From Actinomadura sp. HBU206391 (GTDB taxonomy: Bacteria; Actinomycetota; Actinomycetes; Streptosporangiales; Streptosporangiaceae): a DNA stretch of 37,881 nucleotides. The stretch lies in contig NZ_JABVEB010000052.1 in assembly GCF_014323665.1 (NCBI RefSeq), positions 1-37,881 of the forward strand, in the 5' to 3' direction. This document shows positions 23,376 through 33,786 of the stretch, piece by piece; the first letter of the stretch is position 1, and each line of letters opens with the position of its first letter. The notes under the pieces are model-generated. The model made no database searches and had not been told where the DNA came from. It saw nothing but the letters and a program-made list of their open reading frames with translations. Made by a program: the position numbers and the translations under genes.

Positions 23376-24443
23376 TCAGAGTATGAGCCAGAGGACCGCT
23401 ACCACGATCAACCCGATCAGTACGCCGACGCCGATGCGTACCCTGGGGCTGCTCGCCAGAAGCGCGAGGACGTTGATGTCTTCGGCCGTCGCCATGGGCC
23501 GCGGCACGGGCGGTGCGCAAGGCGGTGGTGCGGGCGCCGCCGGGGCGGTCTTCGCCACCGTCGGAGCCGCCGGCTGTCCTGCCGCCGATTCCTGCTGTCC
23601 TGCCATCGAGTCCTGCCGCCCGGCGCCCGGCGCCCGCTGCACGGCCGCCGCCTGCTCTCCCTCCGTCTGGTCGCGCGACCCGGCCGCCGGGGGCGCCTGG
23701 TCTTCGGCGGTCGACGCCTCCCCTGAGGACGGCACCTTGTCTGCTGCGGACGGTGCCTGCTCCACTGAGGACGGCGCCTGCTCCGCCGCGGACGGCGCCT
23801 GCTCCCTTGTGGACGGTGGCTGCTCCGTTGCGGGCGGCGTCTGCTCTGTTGCGGACGGTGGCTGCTCCGTTGTGGATGGCGCCTCGTCCGTTGTGGACGG
23901 CGGCTGCTGCGCTGTGGTCGCCGCTGTGGTCGCCGCTGTGGTCGCCGCTGTGGTCGCCGCTGTGGGCGGTGGCTGGTTTTCGGTGGGCGCAGGGGCCGGC
24001 GCCTTGAGCTGTACGGCGAGGTTGTCGGCGAAGGTTTTGACCAGCTTCTTGGCGACGTCCTGCATCACACTGCGCCCGAACTGCGCGGCCCGGCCGGTGA
24101 TGTTCAGGGTGGTCTCGACGTCGACCCGGGTCGCGTCGGCTGATATCTCGGTCAGCCGGGCGAGGACTGTCCCCTCGGCATGGCCCGTCCCCCGCTGCTC
24201 CTTGCCCTTGGCGAGCAGCTTCAGCCGACCGGCCTCGGCGTCCGTCTCGGTGATGGTGACGGCCCCCGAGTACTGCGCGCTGATGGGACCGATCCTGAGC
24301 TTGACGCGGCCGAGATAGCGTTCGCCGTCGCGGCCGTCGAGCGTGGCTCCGGGCATGCACGGGGCGATGCCCTCGACGTCGAGCAGCACCTCCCACGCCC
24401 GGTCGCGTGGCACCGGGACCTCGAACGAAGTGTTGATCTGCAC
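23376..24443 (-). CDS. coxG: CoxG-type protein: SRPBCC domain, long repeat linker, C-terminal membrane anchor
   Basis: A protein of about 355 residues. Residues 1-150 are a CoxG/SRPBCC fold (MQINTSFEVPVPRDRAW, then GIAPCMPGATLDG and NITGRAAQFGRSVMQDVAKKL). Residues about 165-300 are a low-complexity linker with TAAT repeats and nine heptads of the (A/P)PS(T/A)xEQ type. The end has one membrane helix (about 333-354), so it is tail-anchored. I chose GTG 24443 because GAGAGGA precedes it at good spacing; ATG 24449 would sit almost on that site. CoxG recruits CO dehydrogenase to the membrane and, in mycobacteria, has been reported to bind menaquinone as electron acceptor. It is the last gene of the cox operon. 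Confidence 0.85.
   Translation of the reverse strand: MQINTSFEVPVPRDRAWEVLLDVEGIAPCMPGATLDGRDGERYLGRVKLRIGPISAQYSGAVTITETDAEAGRLKLLAKGKEQRGTGHAEGTVLARLTEISADATRVDVETTLNITGRAAQFGRSVMQDVAKKLVKTFADNLAVQLKAPAPAPTENQPPPTAATTAATTAATTAATTAQQPPSTTDEAPSTTEQPPSATEQTPPATEQPPSTREQAPSAAEQAPSSVEQAPSAADKVPSSGEASTAEDQAPPAAGSRDQTEGEQAAAVQRAPGAGRQDSMAGQQESAAGQPAAPTVAKTAPAAPAPPPCAPPVPRPMATAEDINVLALLASSPRVRIGVGVLIGLIVVAVLWLIL
23911..23964. repeat. 12-bp tandem repeat in the coxG linker
   Basis: The unit GCTGTGGTCGCC repeats 4.5 times without change. On the coding strand it gives the TAATTAATT segment of the linker. Copy-number changes would keep the frame. Confidence 0.85.
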
Positions 24444-24479
24444 GACCATTCCTCTCTGACGCCTCGGGGCGGCGCCACG

Positions 24480-25418
24480 CTACGGAGTGTGGCGATCGGG
24501 ATCGTCGATGAAGGCGTGGACGCAGCCGGGCCCGCAGAACGACCAGACACGGCCCGCGTGTTCGAGCTGCGCCGTGGCCGTCGTGACCACGATCTCCATG
24601 CCGCACACCGGGTCTATCGCCCGCTGCGCCGCGACGACCGGCGCGGGACCCGCCTGTCCGGCCGCTCCTGCCTGTCCGGCCGACCCTGCCTGTCCGACCG
24701 TTGGAGTCGCTGGGCGGGCCACCGGCCGGGGCCGGACGGACACGATCTCGGCGATGACCGACAACGCGATCTCGGGCGCGGTGCGGGCGCCGATGTCCAG
24801 CCCGGCCGGCGTCCGCACGCGTCGCCCTCCCTCGATCCGCTCGATGACGGCCGCGCCGCGCCGAGGGCTCGCGATCAACCCGATGTAGGGCACCTCCGCT
24901 CGCAGCGCGGCGTTGAGCACGTCGTCCTCGTCGCGCCCGTGCGAGGCGATGACCACCGCGGCGGCATCGGGCGTGATCGGCGTCGCCGGGCTCTCGGCCG
25001 GGCGCACGTCGTAGCCGGTCGCGGCCCCCACATCGACGAGCGCGCGTGCTACGGGCCCGTCGCCGAACACCTGGATCAGCGTCGGCGGGATCACGGCCTC
25101 GAGGAAGATGTCGAGGGTGCCTCCGGACAGGCAGGGGTTCGTGACGCTCAACATGCCCTCTGCGTTCTGCTCCTCGGGCTCGGGGGTGATCCGGAGCAGC
25201 GTGGACTCGCCCGATTCGAGCAGCCGCAGCGCCTGTGTGCGTACGGTCGAGGCGGCGCAGGTGCCGCCGACGAAACCCTCCAGCGTGCCGTCGGGCAGCA
25301 CGAGGGCCCGGTCGCCCGTCCTGGCGCTGGTGGGGCGCTCGGCGCGCACCACCGTGGCCAGGACGAACGGTGTCCGGTCGGTGCGCAACCGGTCGGTGCG
25401 CACGGACAACGCGGTCAT
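24480..25418 (-). CDS. XdhC/CoxI-family maturation protein with a C-terminal YHS domain
   Basis: A 312-residue protein. The N-terminal XdhC_CoxI domain (about 15-100) has GFVGGTCAASTVRTQAL, close to the family G-x-(V/I)-G-G-C-x-E/S motif. The XdhC Rossmann domain (about 110-235) includes IQVFGDGPVARALVDVG and YIGLIASPRR. After an Ala/Gly/Gln-rich linker (about 245-265) a YHS domain begins (DPVCGMEI, then WSFCGPGCVHAF), with Cys residues suited to metal binding. XdhC-type proteins insert or sulfurate the molybdenum cofactor of xanthine dehydrogenase-like enzymes; CoxI/CoxF are the CO dehydrogenase relatives. Here it should help mature CoxL's Mo/Cu centre. It lies 10 bp after coxL. The YHS fusion may supply metal, but that is inference. 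Confidence 0.85.
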   Translation of the reverse strand: MTALSVRTDRLRTDRTPFVLATVVRAERPTSARTGDRALVLPDGTLEGFVGGTCAASTVRTQALRLLESGESTLLRITPEPEEQNAEGMLSVTNPCLSGGTLDIFLEAVIPPTLIQVFGDGPVARALVDVGAATGYDVRPAESPATPITPDAAAVVIASHGRDEDDVLNAALRAEVPYIGLIASPRRGAAVIERIEGGRRVRTPAGLDIGARTAPEIALSVIAEIVSVRPRPVARPATPTVGQAGSAGQAGAAGQAGPAPVVAAQRAIDPVCGMEIVVTTATAQLEHAGRVWSFCGPGCVHAFIDDPDRHTP

Positions 25419-25428
25419 GGGATCGCCG

Positions 25429-27803
<2,375 letters not shown>

Positions 27804-27807
<4 letters not shown>

Positions 27808-28283
27808 GCCGTCACCTCTTCGTCGGACGGGTGCTCGGCCGCCCATCGGACCGCCCGCACGATGTTCTCGTAACCGGTGCACCGGCAGATCTGGCCCGAG
27901 ATGGCCTCGCGGATCTCGGTCTCGGAGGGGTCCGGGTGGTGGTCGAGCAGCCAGCGCGACGTCATGAGCATCCCGGGCGTGCAGAAACCGCACTGAAGCC
28001 CATGGCACTCGGCGAAGCCCTTCTGGACGGCGTCGAGCTCGCCGCCGCGCTCGAGCCCCTCGACCGTGCGCACCTCCTTGTCGGCCGCCATGACGGCGAG
28101 GACGGTGCACGACTTCACCGGTACGCCGTCGAGCCAGGCCACGCAGGCACCGCAGTTGGAGGTGTCACAGCCCCAGTGGGTGCCGGTGAGCCCGAGCTCG
28201 TCGCGCAGGAAGTGGATGAGCAGCAGGCGGGGTTCGACCTCGCGGGTGTACTGCTCCCCGTTGACCGTCACGGTGATCTTCAT
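27804..28283 (-). CDS. coxS: CO dehydrogenase small subunit, 2Fe-2S protein
   Basis: A 159-residue iron-sulfur subunit. The plant-type N-terminal 2Fe-2S motif is in CDTSNCGACVAWLDG with the fourth Cys in VKSC, and the C-terminal 2Fe-2S motif is in CGFCTPGM and CRCTGYENIV. It carries electrons from CoxL to the FAD of CoxM. Its start overlaps the coxM stop and its stop overlaps the coxL start (ATGA at both ends), so the three subunits are translated together. Confidence 0.96.
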
Positions 28284-29158
28284 GTGCGGGACCTTCCCAT
28301 CGCGCGTTCGAATGCCCGGCTCAGCGCGCGGGCGGTCAGCTCACCGGCCAGGTGCCGCTTGTAATCGGCCGGCCCGCGCTGGTCGGAACCCGGGTCACAG
28401 TGCTCGGCGGCAATGCGCCCGGCCTCGGCGAAGGCCTCCTCCGACGGCTCCGCGCCCCTGAGGTGCTCCTCGGCCTCGACGGCCACGAAGTGCGCCGCCC
28501 CGACGGCGGTGAGCCCGATGCCCACCTCGGCGATCCGTCCGTCCTCGAGCCAGAGGGCAGCGCCCGCGGCGGCCAGTGGCCAGTCGCCCACCCGCCGCTC
28601 GACCTTCTCGTACGCGCTGGAGCCGCCGGGCCGGATCGGCACCCTGAGCTCGGTCAGCAGTTCGCCCGGTTCGACCGCGGTCTCGTACGGCCCGGTGTGG
28701 AACTCGCGGATCGGCACGGTACGGCTGCCGTCCGGTCCGCGGATCACCGCGAGCGCGTGCACGGCGGCGAAGGCGGCCGAGAGGTCCTCGGAGGGGTCGG
28801 CCTGGCAGAGGGATCCGCCGATCGTGCCGCGGTTGCGGACGATCGGGTCGGCGATGACCCGCTCGGCGTCGTGGAAGACGGCGAAGTGCTCGCCCACGAC
28901 CGCGGAGTCGAGCAGCTCGGCGTGCCGGACGAGCGCGCCCAGGCACAGGTGGTCTCCGTCGATCCGGATGTAGGACAGCTCGTCGACGTCGTTGATGTCG
29001 ATGAGGGCGTCGGGTTGGGCGAGGCGGAGCTTCATCATGGGGATGAGGCTGTGTCCGCCGGCGACCACTCTGGCCTCGGGACCGTGCCGGGCCAGGAAGG
29101 CGAGCGCGTCCTCGACGCTGGTCGCTCTTTCGTACTCGAACTGTGCGGGAACCTGCAT
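28280..29158 (-). CDS. coxM: CO dehydrogenase medium subunit, FAD protein
   Basis: A 292-residue flavoprotein starting at ATG 29158 (GAGGGG lies 6 nt upstream); the frame continues to 29215 without family features. FAD-binding motifs are AGGHSLIPMMKLRLA (about 32-46) and TIGGSLCQADPSEDL (about 112-126), both CoxM hallmarks. A C-terminal CO_deh_flav_C domain follows (about 175-280). It passes electrons from CoxS to the membrane acceptor. It is the first gene of the operon, giving the order M-S-L usual for form I. Confidence 0.95.
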   Translation of the reverse strand: MQVPAQFEYERATSVEDALAFLARHGPEARVVAGGHSLIPMMKLRLAQPDALIDINDVDELSYIRIDGDHLCLGALVRHAELLDSAVVGEHFAVFHDAERVIADPIVRNRGTIGGSLCQADPSEDLSAAFAAVHALAVIRGPDGSRTVPIREFHTGPYETAVEPGELLTELRVPIRPGGSSAYEKVERRVGDWPLAAAGAALWLEDGRIAEVGIGLTAVGAAHFVAVEAEEHLRGAEPSEEAFAEAGRIAAEHCDPGSDQRGPADYKRHLAGELTARALSRAFERAMGRSRT

Positions 29159-29180
29159 GGCGTCCCCTCGGGGAGTCGGC

Positions 29181-29196
29181 GTGAGCGGATTCTCAC
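29181..29196. promoter_or_regulatory. Palindrome in the coxM/lysR promoter region
   Basis: GTGAG (29181-29185) and CTCAC (29192-29196) form an inverted repeat, with another GCTCAC 14 nt further on. They lie in the 114-bp divergent gap and could be part of a LysR-type binding site. A relatively AT-rich stretch (29216-29255) probably holds the -10 elements. Assignment is tentative. Confidence 0.35.
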
Positions 29197-29272
29197 CCTT
29201 GGTAGCCGGGCTCACAACAGCGAAATAAGAGAAGCCTTAACGAGATCGAAACACCACTTCACACTGGGTCGC

Positions 29273-30196
29273 ATGACCCTCTCCCAATTGGGTGCGTTCG
29301 TGCTCGTCGCCCGGCTCGGATCGGTGAAGGACGCGGCCCGGGCCCTCGGCGTGAGCGAGCCCGCGGTTTCCCAGGCCCTGGCCGCACTGCGGCAGCATCT
29401 CGGCGACCGGCTGATCGTGCGGGGGCAGGGCGGGATGACCCTGACCGAGGGCGGCACCCGGCTGCTGCCGGTCGCCTCGCAGATGGTGGCTCTCGGGGCG
29501 GAGGCCGAGGCGGCCGTCCGGGCGGCGAAGGGGGCGCCGGAGATGCTCCGTGTGGTGGCGACCACCGCCATCGCCGAGTTCGTCGCCACCCCGTTGCTCG
29601 ACACGTTCGGCCGCCGATCGCCCCGGTCCGTCGAGGGAAGCGCTGGGGTCGTGACCAGCCGGGAGATACCCGTGCTGCTGCAGGGCCGGCTCGCCGACGT
29701 GGCCCTCGGGCCGTATCTCGGCGACCATCCCGACCTCTTGAGCGAGCCGATCTTCCGTACCCGGCTCGTCGCCGTCGGCACCGGCCCGTCGCCGCGCCCG
29801 ACCTGGCTGGTCGACCCGTCGGGCACCGATCCCGAGAGCGAGACGAGCCGGCTGCTGCGGCGGCTGAACGTCCCGGACGACAGGATCCGCGTCTATCCCA
29901 ACCAGACCGCCGCCTGGGCGGCGGCCGCCGACGGCGCGGGCCTGGCCATCGCCCTGGCGCACCTCGTCGCACACCAGATCCAGCGCGGCGAGCTGCGGAT
30001 CGTCAACACTCCCGCCACCCCCGTGGAGATCCACTGGCATGCCACGACGCTGGCGACCGACCGCCGGCCACCCTTGGCGGGCGCGTTCCGGCGCTTCCTC
30101 GGTACGCCCGACGCCATGCACCTCATGCGCACTCCCGGCATGGGAGTGCCGCCGTCACGGTTCCGTCCGCCCGTGTACGTGACGATCTGGAGCTGA
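29273..30196 (+). CDS. LysR-family regulator, probable activator of the cox operon
   Basis: A 307-residue LysR-type regulator starting at ATG 29273, where the HTH begins at once (MTLSQLGAFVLVARLGSVKD, then ARALGVSEPAVSQALAALRQ). A substrate-binding domain follows (about 90-290). It is divergent from coxM with 114 bp between starts. LysR regulators occupy this place in other actinobacterial CO dehydrogenase operons, such as CutR in mycobacteria, which activates the CO dehydrogenase genes. By analogy it probably activates coxMSL. The inducer cannot be told from sequence. Confidence 0.9.
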   Translation: MTLSQLGAFVLVARLGSVKDAARALGVSEPAVSQALAALRQHLGDRLIVRGQGGMTLTEGGTRLLPVASQMVALGAEAEAAVRAAKGAPEMLRVVATTAIAEFVATPLLDTFGRRSPRSVEGSAGVVTSREIPVLLQGRLADVALGPYLGDHPDLLSEPIFRTRLVAVGTGPSPRPTWLVDPSGTDPESETSRLLRRLNVPDDRIRVYPNQTAAWAAAADGAGLAIALAHLVAHQIQRGELRIVNTPATPVEIHWHATTLATDRRPPLAGAFRRFLGTPDAMHLMRTPGMGVPPSRFRPPVYVTIWS

Positions 30197-30234
30197 GCCG
30201 GCACGTCGGCAGACCTGGGGCCGGAGCGGGGACA

Positions 30235-30276
30235 AAGACGCCGTGGAGACGCGGTGAAGACGCCGTGGTGACGCGC
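30235..30276. repeat. Two 22-bp tandem repeats between lysR and the AHSA1 gene
   Basis: AAGACGCCGTGGAGACGCGG (30235-30254) and AAGACGCCGTGGTGACGCGC (30257-30276) differ at two positions. They follow the lysR stop by about 40 bp. No hairpin is obvious. Confidence 0.6.
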
Positions 30277-30331
30277 CGAGGTTGGCTCTCCTCGCTCGGA
30301 CGAGCCTGGATTTCCGAAAGATCCAAGGGTC

Positions 30332-30349
30332 TTGACAGCTAAAGTTGTC
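30332..30349 (+). promoter_or_regulatory. TTGACA box within a GACA-N8-TGTC palindrome upstream of the AHSA1 gene
   Basis: TTGACA at 30332-30337 is a perfect -35 hexamer. GACA (30334-30337) and TGTC (30346-30349) are inverted arms spaced 8 bp, like the operators of ArsR-type repressors, which often accompany AHSA1 genes. No ArsR gene lies nearby. A matching -10 is not clear. Confidence 0.4.
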
Positions 30350-30412
30350 GGTGGAATGGTTGCGCCACACGCGAGCACGACACCCGAGAACCTTAGCGAA
30401 AGAGGCACCGTC

Positions 30413-30877
30413 ATGAGCGAGACGAAGAGCACCGGCCCCAGCGTCGAGTTCACCATCACCCGCACCTTCGAGGCTTCCCGTGAGCGGGTGTTCCGGGCGT
30501 GGACCGACCCGGCGCGCTTCTCCCAGTGGTTCGGCCCGAAGGGTTTCACGACGCCGCAGGAGACGATCTCGCTGGACACCACTCCGGGGGCCGCGTGGAG
30601 CGCCCGGATGGTCTCCCCCGAGGGCCAGGAGGCCACGATCGCCGGTTTCTACCGCGAGGCCGTCGAGCCCGAGCGGCTGGTGTTCACCACCGGTGACCCG
30701 GACAACGACAAGGGCGACCTCGCGTCGGTGGTCACCGTCACCTTCACCGACCTCGGCGGCAGAACGGAGATGCGGTTCCACCAGGCCGGATACAACACCA
30801 GCGAAGAGCACGCCAAGGGCGCCGAAGCCGGCTGGGTGCAGTTCTTCGACCGCCTGGCCGACCACCTCACCACCTGA
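30413..30877 (+). CDS. SRPBCC protein of the AHSA1 type
   Basis: A 154-residue protein from ATG 30413, with GAAAGAGG 7-9 nt upstream; an open extension to 30332 runs through the promoter. It has the AHSA1/START-like fold: FTITRTFEASRERVFRAWTDP at the start, then FSQWFGPKGF and the C-terminal helix GWVQFFDRLADHL. Such proteins have a hydrophobic cavity for lipids or small ligands and are often paired with an ArsR repressor, absent here. It is followed 35 bp later by a decayed transporter. No specific role can be given. Confidence 0.88.
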   Translation: MSETKSTGPSVEFTITRTFEASRERVFRAWTDPARFSQWFGPKGFTTPQETISLDTTPGAAWSARMVSPEGQEATIAGFYREAVEPERLVFTTGDPDNDKGDLASVVTVTFTDLGGRTEMRFHQAGYNTSEEHAKGAEAGWVQFFDRLADHLTT

Positions 30878-30911
30878 CCCGCCCGGCGGCGCAGAGCTGA
30901 AAGAGAGCTTC

Positions 30912-32088
30912 ATGGGCGGCATGGCCCTCGGACCACTGGTCGGCGGGATCCTCCTCGACGACTTCTGGTGGGGCTCGGCATTCCTCATGGGCGTCCCGTT
31001 CATGGCCCTTTTGCTGGCGGCCGGGCCGGCGCTGCTGCCCGAGTACCGCGACCCCGCCGCCGGGCGGCTCGACCTCACGAGCGTGGCGATGTCCCTGGCC
31101 GCCATCCTGCCGATCATCTACGGCCTCAAGGAACTGGCCCGAGGCGGCTGGCAGCCGGTGCCCGTTGCCGCCAGCGCGGGGGGTCGCGGTGCTGTTCGTC
31201 CATCGGCAGCGGACGCTGACCGACCCGCTGCTCGACCTGCGGCTGTTCGGCGATGGCGTCTTCAGCACCGGGCTCGCCATCGGGCTGCTCACCGGCATCG
31301 TCATGGCTGGGGCCACCCTGCTCTCGACCCTGTATCTGCAGGTGGTCGTAGGACTCTCACCGCTGCACACCGGGCTGTGGCTGCTTCCGCAGAACGTCGC
31401 GATGGCCGCCTGCATGATGATCACTCCGGCGCTCGCGACCCGCATCCGGCGCGTGTACGTCATGGCGGCCGGGCTGACGATCGCGGCGGGCGGCTTCGGC
31501 CTCCTCACCCGGGTCAGCGGCGACGACGGGACGGTCCTGCTGGTCACCGGGCTCGTCCTGGCGTCCGGCGGGATCGCGCTGCCGATGGCGCTGACGATGA
31601 ACCTCGTGCTCGGCGCCACCCCGCCCGACAAGGCCGGCTCGGTCGCATCGATCATGGAGACCAGCGGTGAATTCGGCGTCGCCTCCCTTGGCAGCCTCGG
31701 CACGGCCGCCTACCGCAGTGGGCTGGCCGACGCGCTGCCCGCCGGGATCCCAGACGACGTCGCCCGGGCCCGCGCGGGGGAGCATCACCGCCGCCGCGGT
31801 CGCGGCCCAGCGGCTGCCCGCACCACTCGGCCGTGACCTGCTCGACGACGCCGGCGGCGCGTTCACCAGCCGGCTCGCCGCCGTCGCCGGCGTCGGCGCC
31901 GTCGTGTTCGTCGCACTCGCGGTCCTCGCGGCGTCGGGACTCCGCCACATCCGACCGACCGACCGACCGGCCGGCCTCCGGCCGACGAGCCGCGGCAGGA
32001 CGTCCCGGGCGCGGGGACGGGGACCGCCGGCCAGGCGGAGGCGGGCGAGGCTGCCCAGTCCGGTGGCGCCCAGGTGGCCACGGCCTGA
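30912..32088 (+). pseudogene. Decayed MFS drug/quaternary-ammonium exporter (DHA2/SmvA-like)
   Basis: The reading is recognisably a 14-helix DHA2-type exporter but lacks the first four or so helices. It begins MGGMALGPLVGGILLDDFWW, which matches the middle of full-length proteins. It changes frame three times: in a six-G run at 31178-31183, in a five-G run at 31776-31780, and in four CCGA tetranucleotide repeats at 31951-31966. Pieces in order include ELARGGWQPVPVAA, then VAVLFVHRQRTLTDPLLDLRLF through SIMETSGEFGVA, then SITAAAVAAQRLPAP, and a hydrophilic tail ending at TGA 32086. The 5' truncation argues for true decay even if some frameshifts are sequencing errors. Confidence 0.75.
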
Positions 32089-32311
32089 ACCCGACGGCAC
32101 GCCTGAACGGCACGACCTGAACCGACGGCACGACCCGAATCCAGCGGTTCGAGAACAATGGGAGAGCGGCGGCGGCCGGACGGCACGCACGGGCCGCCGG
32201 CGTCTCCGGACATGCCCACCCGAGCAAGGTCGCCGGGTCGCGGTCGCGGGGTCGAGGCGCTGGTAGCGGCGCCTTCATCCCGCTCGCGCTGTTGCAGCGA
32301 CATGGACCGGA

Positions 32312-33616
32312 ATGCTGGGATGGGTGGCCGTGACGGCTTCCGATGCCCACCGTGCGATCGACGCGGTCTGGCGAATCGAATCGGCGCGGGTGATCGCCGG
32401 TCTCGCGCGGATGGTCGGCGACGTCGGGGTCGCCGAGGAGCTCGCGCAGGAGGCACTGGTCGCCGCGCTCGAGCAGTGGCCCGAGCAAGGGGTACCGCGA
32501 AACCCGGGCGCCTGGCTCATGGCGATCGCCAAGTGTCGCGCGATCGACCTGTGGCGCCGCCAGGAGCGGCTCGAGCGCAAGCTCGAGGAGATCGGCCACG
32601 GGATCGAGACCGACGCCGACGTGACCCAGGCGGAGTTCGACGCGGTCCTGAGCGATGACATCGAAGACGACCTGCTCCGCCTGGTCTTCACTGCCTGCCA
32701 TCCGGTGCTGTCCACCGAGGCCCGCGTCGCGCTCACGCTGCGTCTGCTCGGTGGCCTGAAGACCGATGAGATCGCGCGCGCGTTCCTGGTCACGGAGCCG
32801 ACCGTCGCCCAGCGTATCGTCCGGGCCAAGCGGACCCTCGCTCAGGCGCAGGTGCCCTTCGAGGTCCCGCAGGGATCCGAGCTCACCGACCGCCTGTCGT
32901 CGGTGCTCGAAGTGATCTATCTGGTGTTCAACGAGGGCTACTCGGCGACCGCCGGTGACGACTGGATGCGGCCGGCCCTGTGCGAGGAGGCCCTGCGGCT
33001 CGGCCGGATCCTCGCCGAGCTCATGCCCGGAGAACCGGAGGTGCACGGCCTCGTCGCCCTCATGGAGATCCAGTCCTCCCGCTCGGCCGCCCGCACCGGC
33101 CCGTCAGGTGAGCCCGTGCTGCTGCTCGACCAGGACCGCACCCGCTGGGATCTGCTGCTCATCCGCCGCGGTCTCGCGGCGCTGGAGCGGGCCGAGACCC
33201 TGGACGGGGCCTTCGGTCCGTACGCGCTCCAGGCCTCGATCGCCGCCTGCCACGCGCGGGCACCTGCCCCCGAGGACACCGACTGGGCCCGCATCGCGGC
33301 ACTGTACGAGGCGCTCGCGCGGCTTTCGCCGTCCCCGGTCGTGGAGCTGAACCGCGCGGTCGCGCTCACGATGGCCGTCGGGCCCGCCGCCGGGCTGGAA
33401 CTCGTCGACCAGCTGACCTCAGAGCCCGCGCTGAAGGGCTACCACCTCCTGCCCAGCGTGCGCGGGGACTTCCTCGCCAAGCTGGGCCGTCTCGACGAGG
33501 CGAGGGAGGAGTTCGAACGCGCTGCCGCCCTCACCAGGAATGAACGCGAGCGCACCCTGCTGCTCGAACGCGCCGCCGCGTGCAAGCGCGAACCGGCATC
33601 GCCGAGCGAGCCATGA
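32312..33616 (+). CDS. ECF-type RNA polymerase sigma factor with C-terminal TPR-like extension (ECF42-like)
   Basis: A 434-residue protein. Sigma region 2 lies at about 14-80 (VGVAEELAQEALVAALEQWP, then PGAWLMAIAKCRAIDLWRR). Region 4 lies at about 130-185, with HTH LKTDEIARAFLVTEPTVAQRIVRAKR. After it comes the DUF6596-type segment (VLEVIYLVFNEGYSA) and a helical TPR-like tail to the end. This layout is that of ECF42 sigma factors, which have no classical anti-sigma factor and are usually next to DGPF/YCII-domain genes. None is seen here; the upstream neighbour is the decayed transporter. The tail likely controls activity. GTG 32330 (MTASDAHRAIDAVWRIES) is an equally good start. Confidence 0.88.
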   Translation: MLGWVAVTASDAHRAIDAVWRIESARVIAGLARMVGDVGVAEELAQEALVAALEQWPEQGVPRNPGAWLMAIAKCRAIDLWRRQERLERKLEEIGHGIETDADVTQAEFDAVLSDDIEDDLLRLVFTACHPVLSTEARVALTLRLLGGLKTDEIARAFLVTEPTVAQRIVRAKRTLAQAQVPFEVPQGSELTDRLSSVLEVIYLVFNEGYSATAGDDWMRPALCEEALRLGRILAELMPGEPEVHGLVALMEIQSSRSAARTGPSGEPVLLLDQDRTRWDLLLIRRGLAALERAETLDGAFGPYALQASIAACHARAPAPEDTDWARIAALYEALARLSPSPVVELNRAVALTMAVGPAAGLELVDQLTSEPALKGYHLLPSVRGDFLAKLGRLDEAREEFERAAALTRNERERTLLLERAAACKREPASPSEP

Positions 33617-33678
33617 CGGCCGCGTGACCCAAGCCGGCCGTCCCCGGCCGTCCGAGCCGTCTACAGCGCTACCGACCT

Positions 33679-33765
33679 GGCATCGCCATCCCCGCCGCCG
33701 CCATCGGCCAGCCCCTCGACGTCGACGTCAACGAACTCGCCATCAGGCCCACGGCTCAGGGCTGA
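33679..33765 (+). pseudogene. C-terminal trace of a short-chain dehydrogenase (SDR)
   Basis: One frame reads IPAAAIGQPLDVDVNELAIR followed by PTAQG and a stop at 33763-33765. The (D/E)VDVNE-x-x-x-RPTAQ ending is the typical C-terminus of a large SDR group. The Rossmann fold and catalytic YxxxK are absent, so only a relic of at most 30 codons remains. It suggests a deletion between the sigma factor and ligA. Confidence 0.5.
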
Positions 33766-33786
33766 TCGATGCGCGTACGGCCGCCG

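Noticed and set aside
28352..29272. Plus-strand extension upstream of the LysR gene
   Set aside because: It is antisense to coxM. The LysR HTH begins exactly at ATG 29273.
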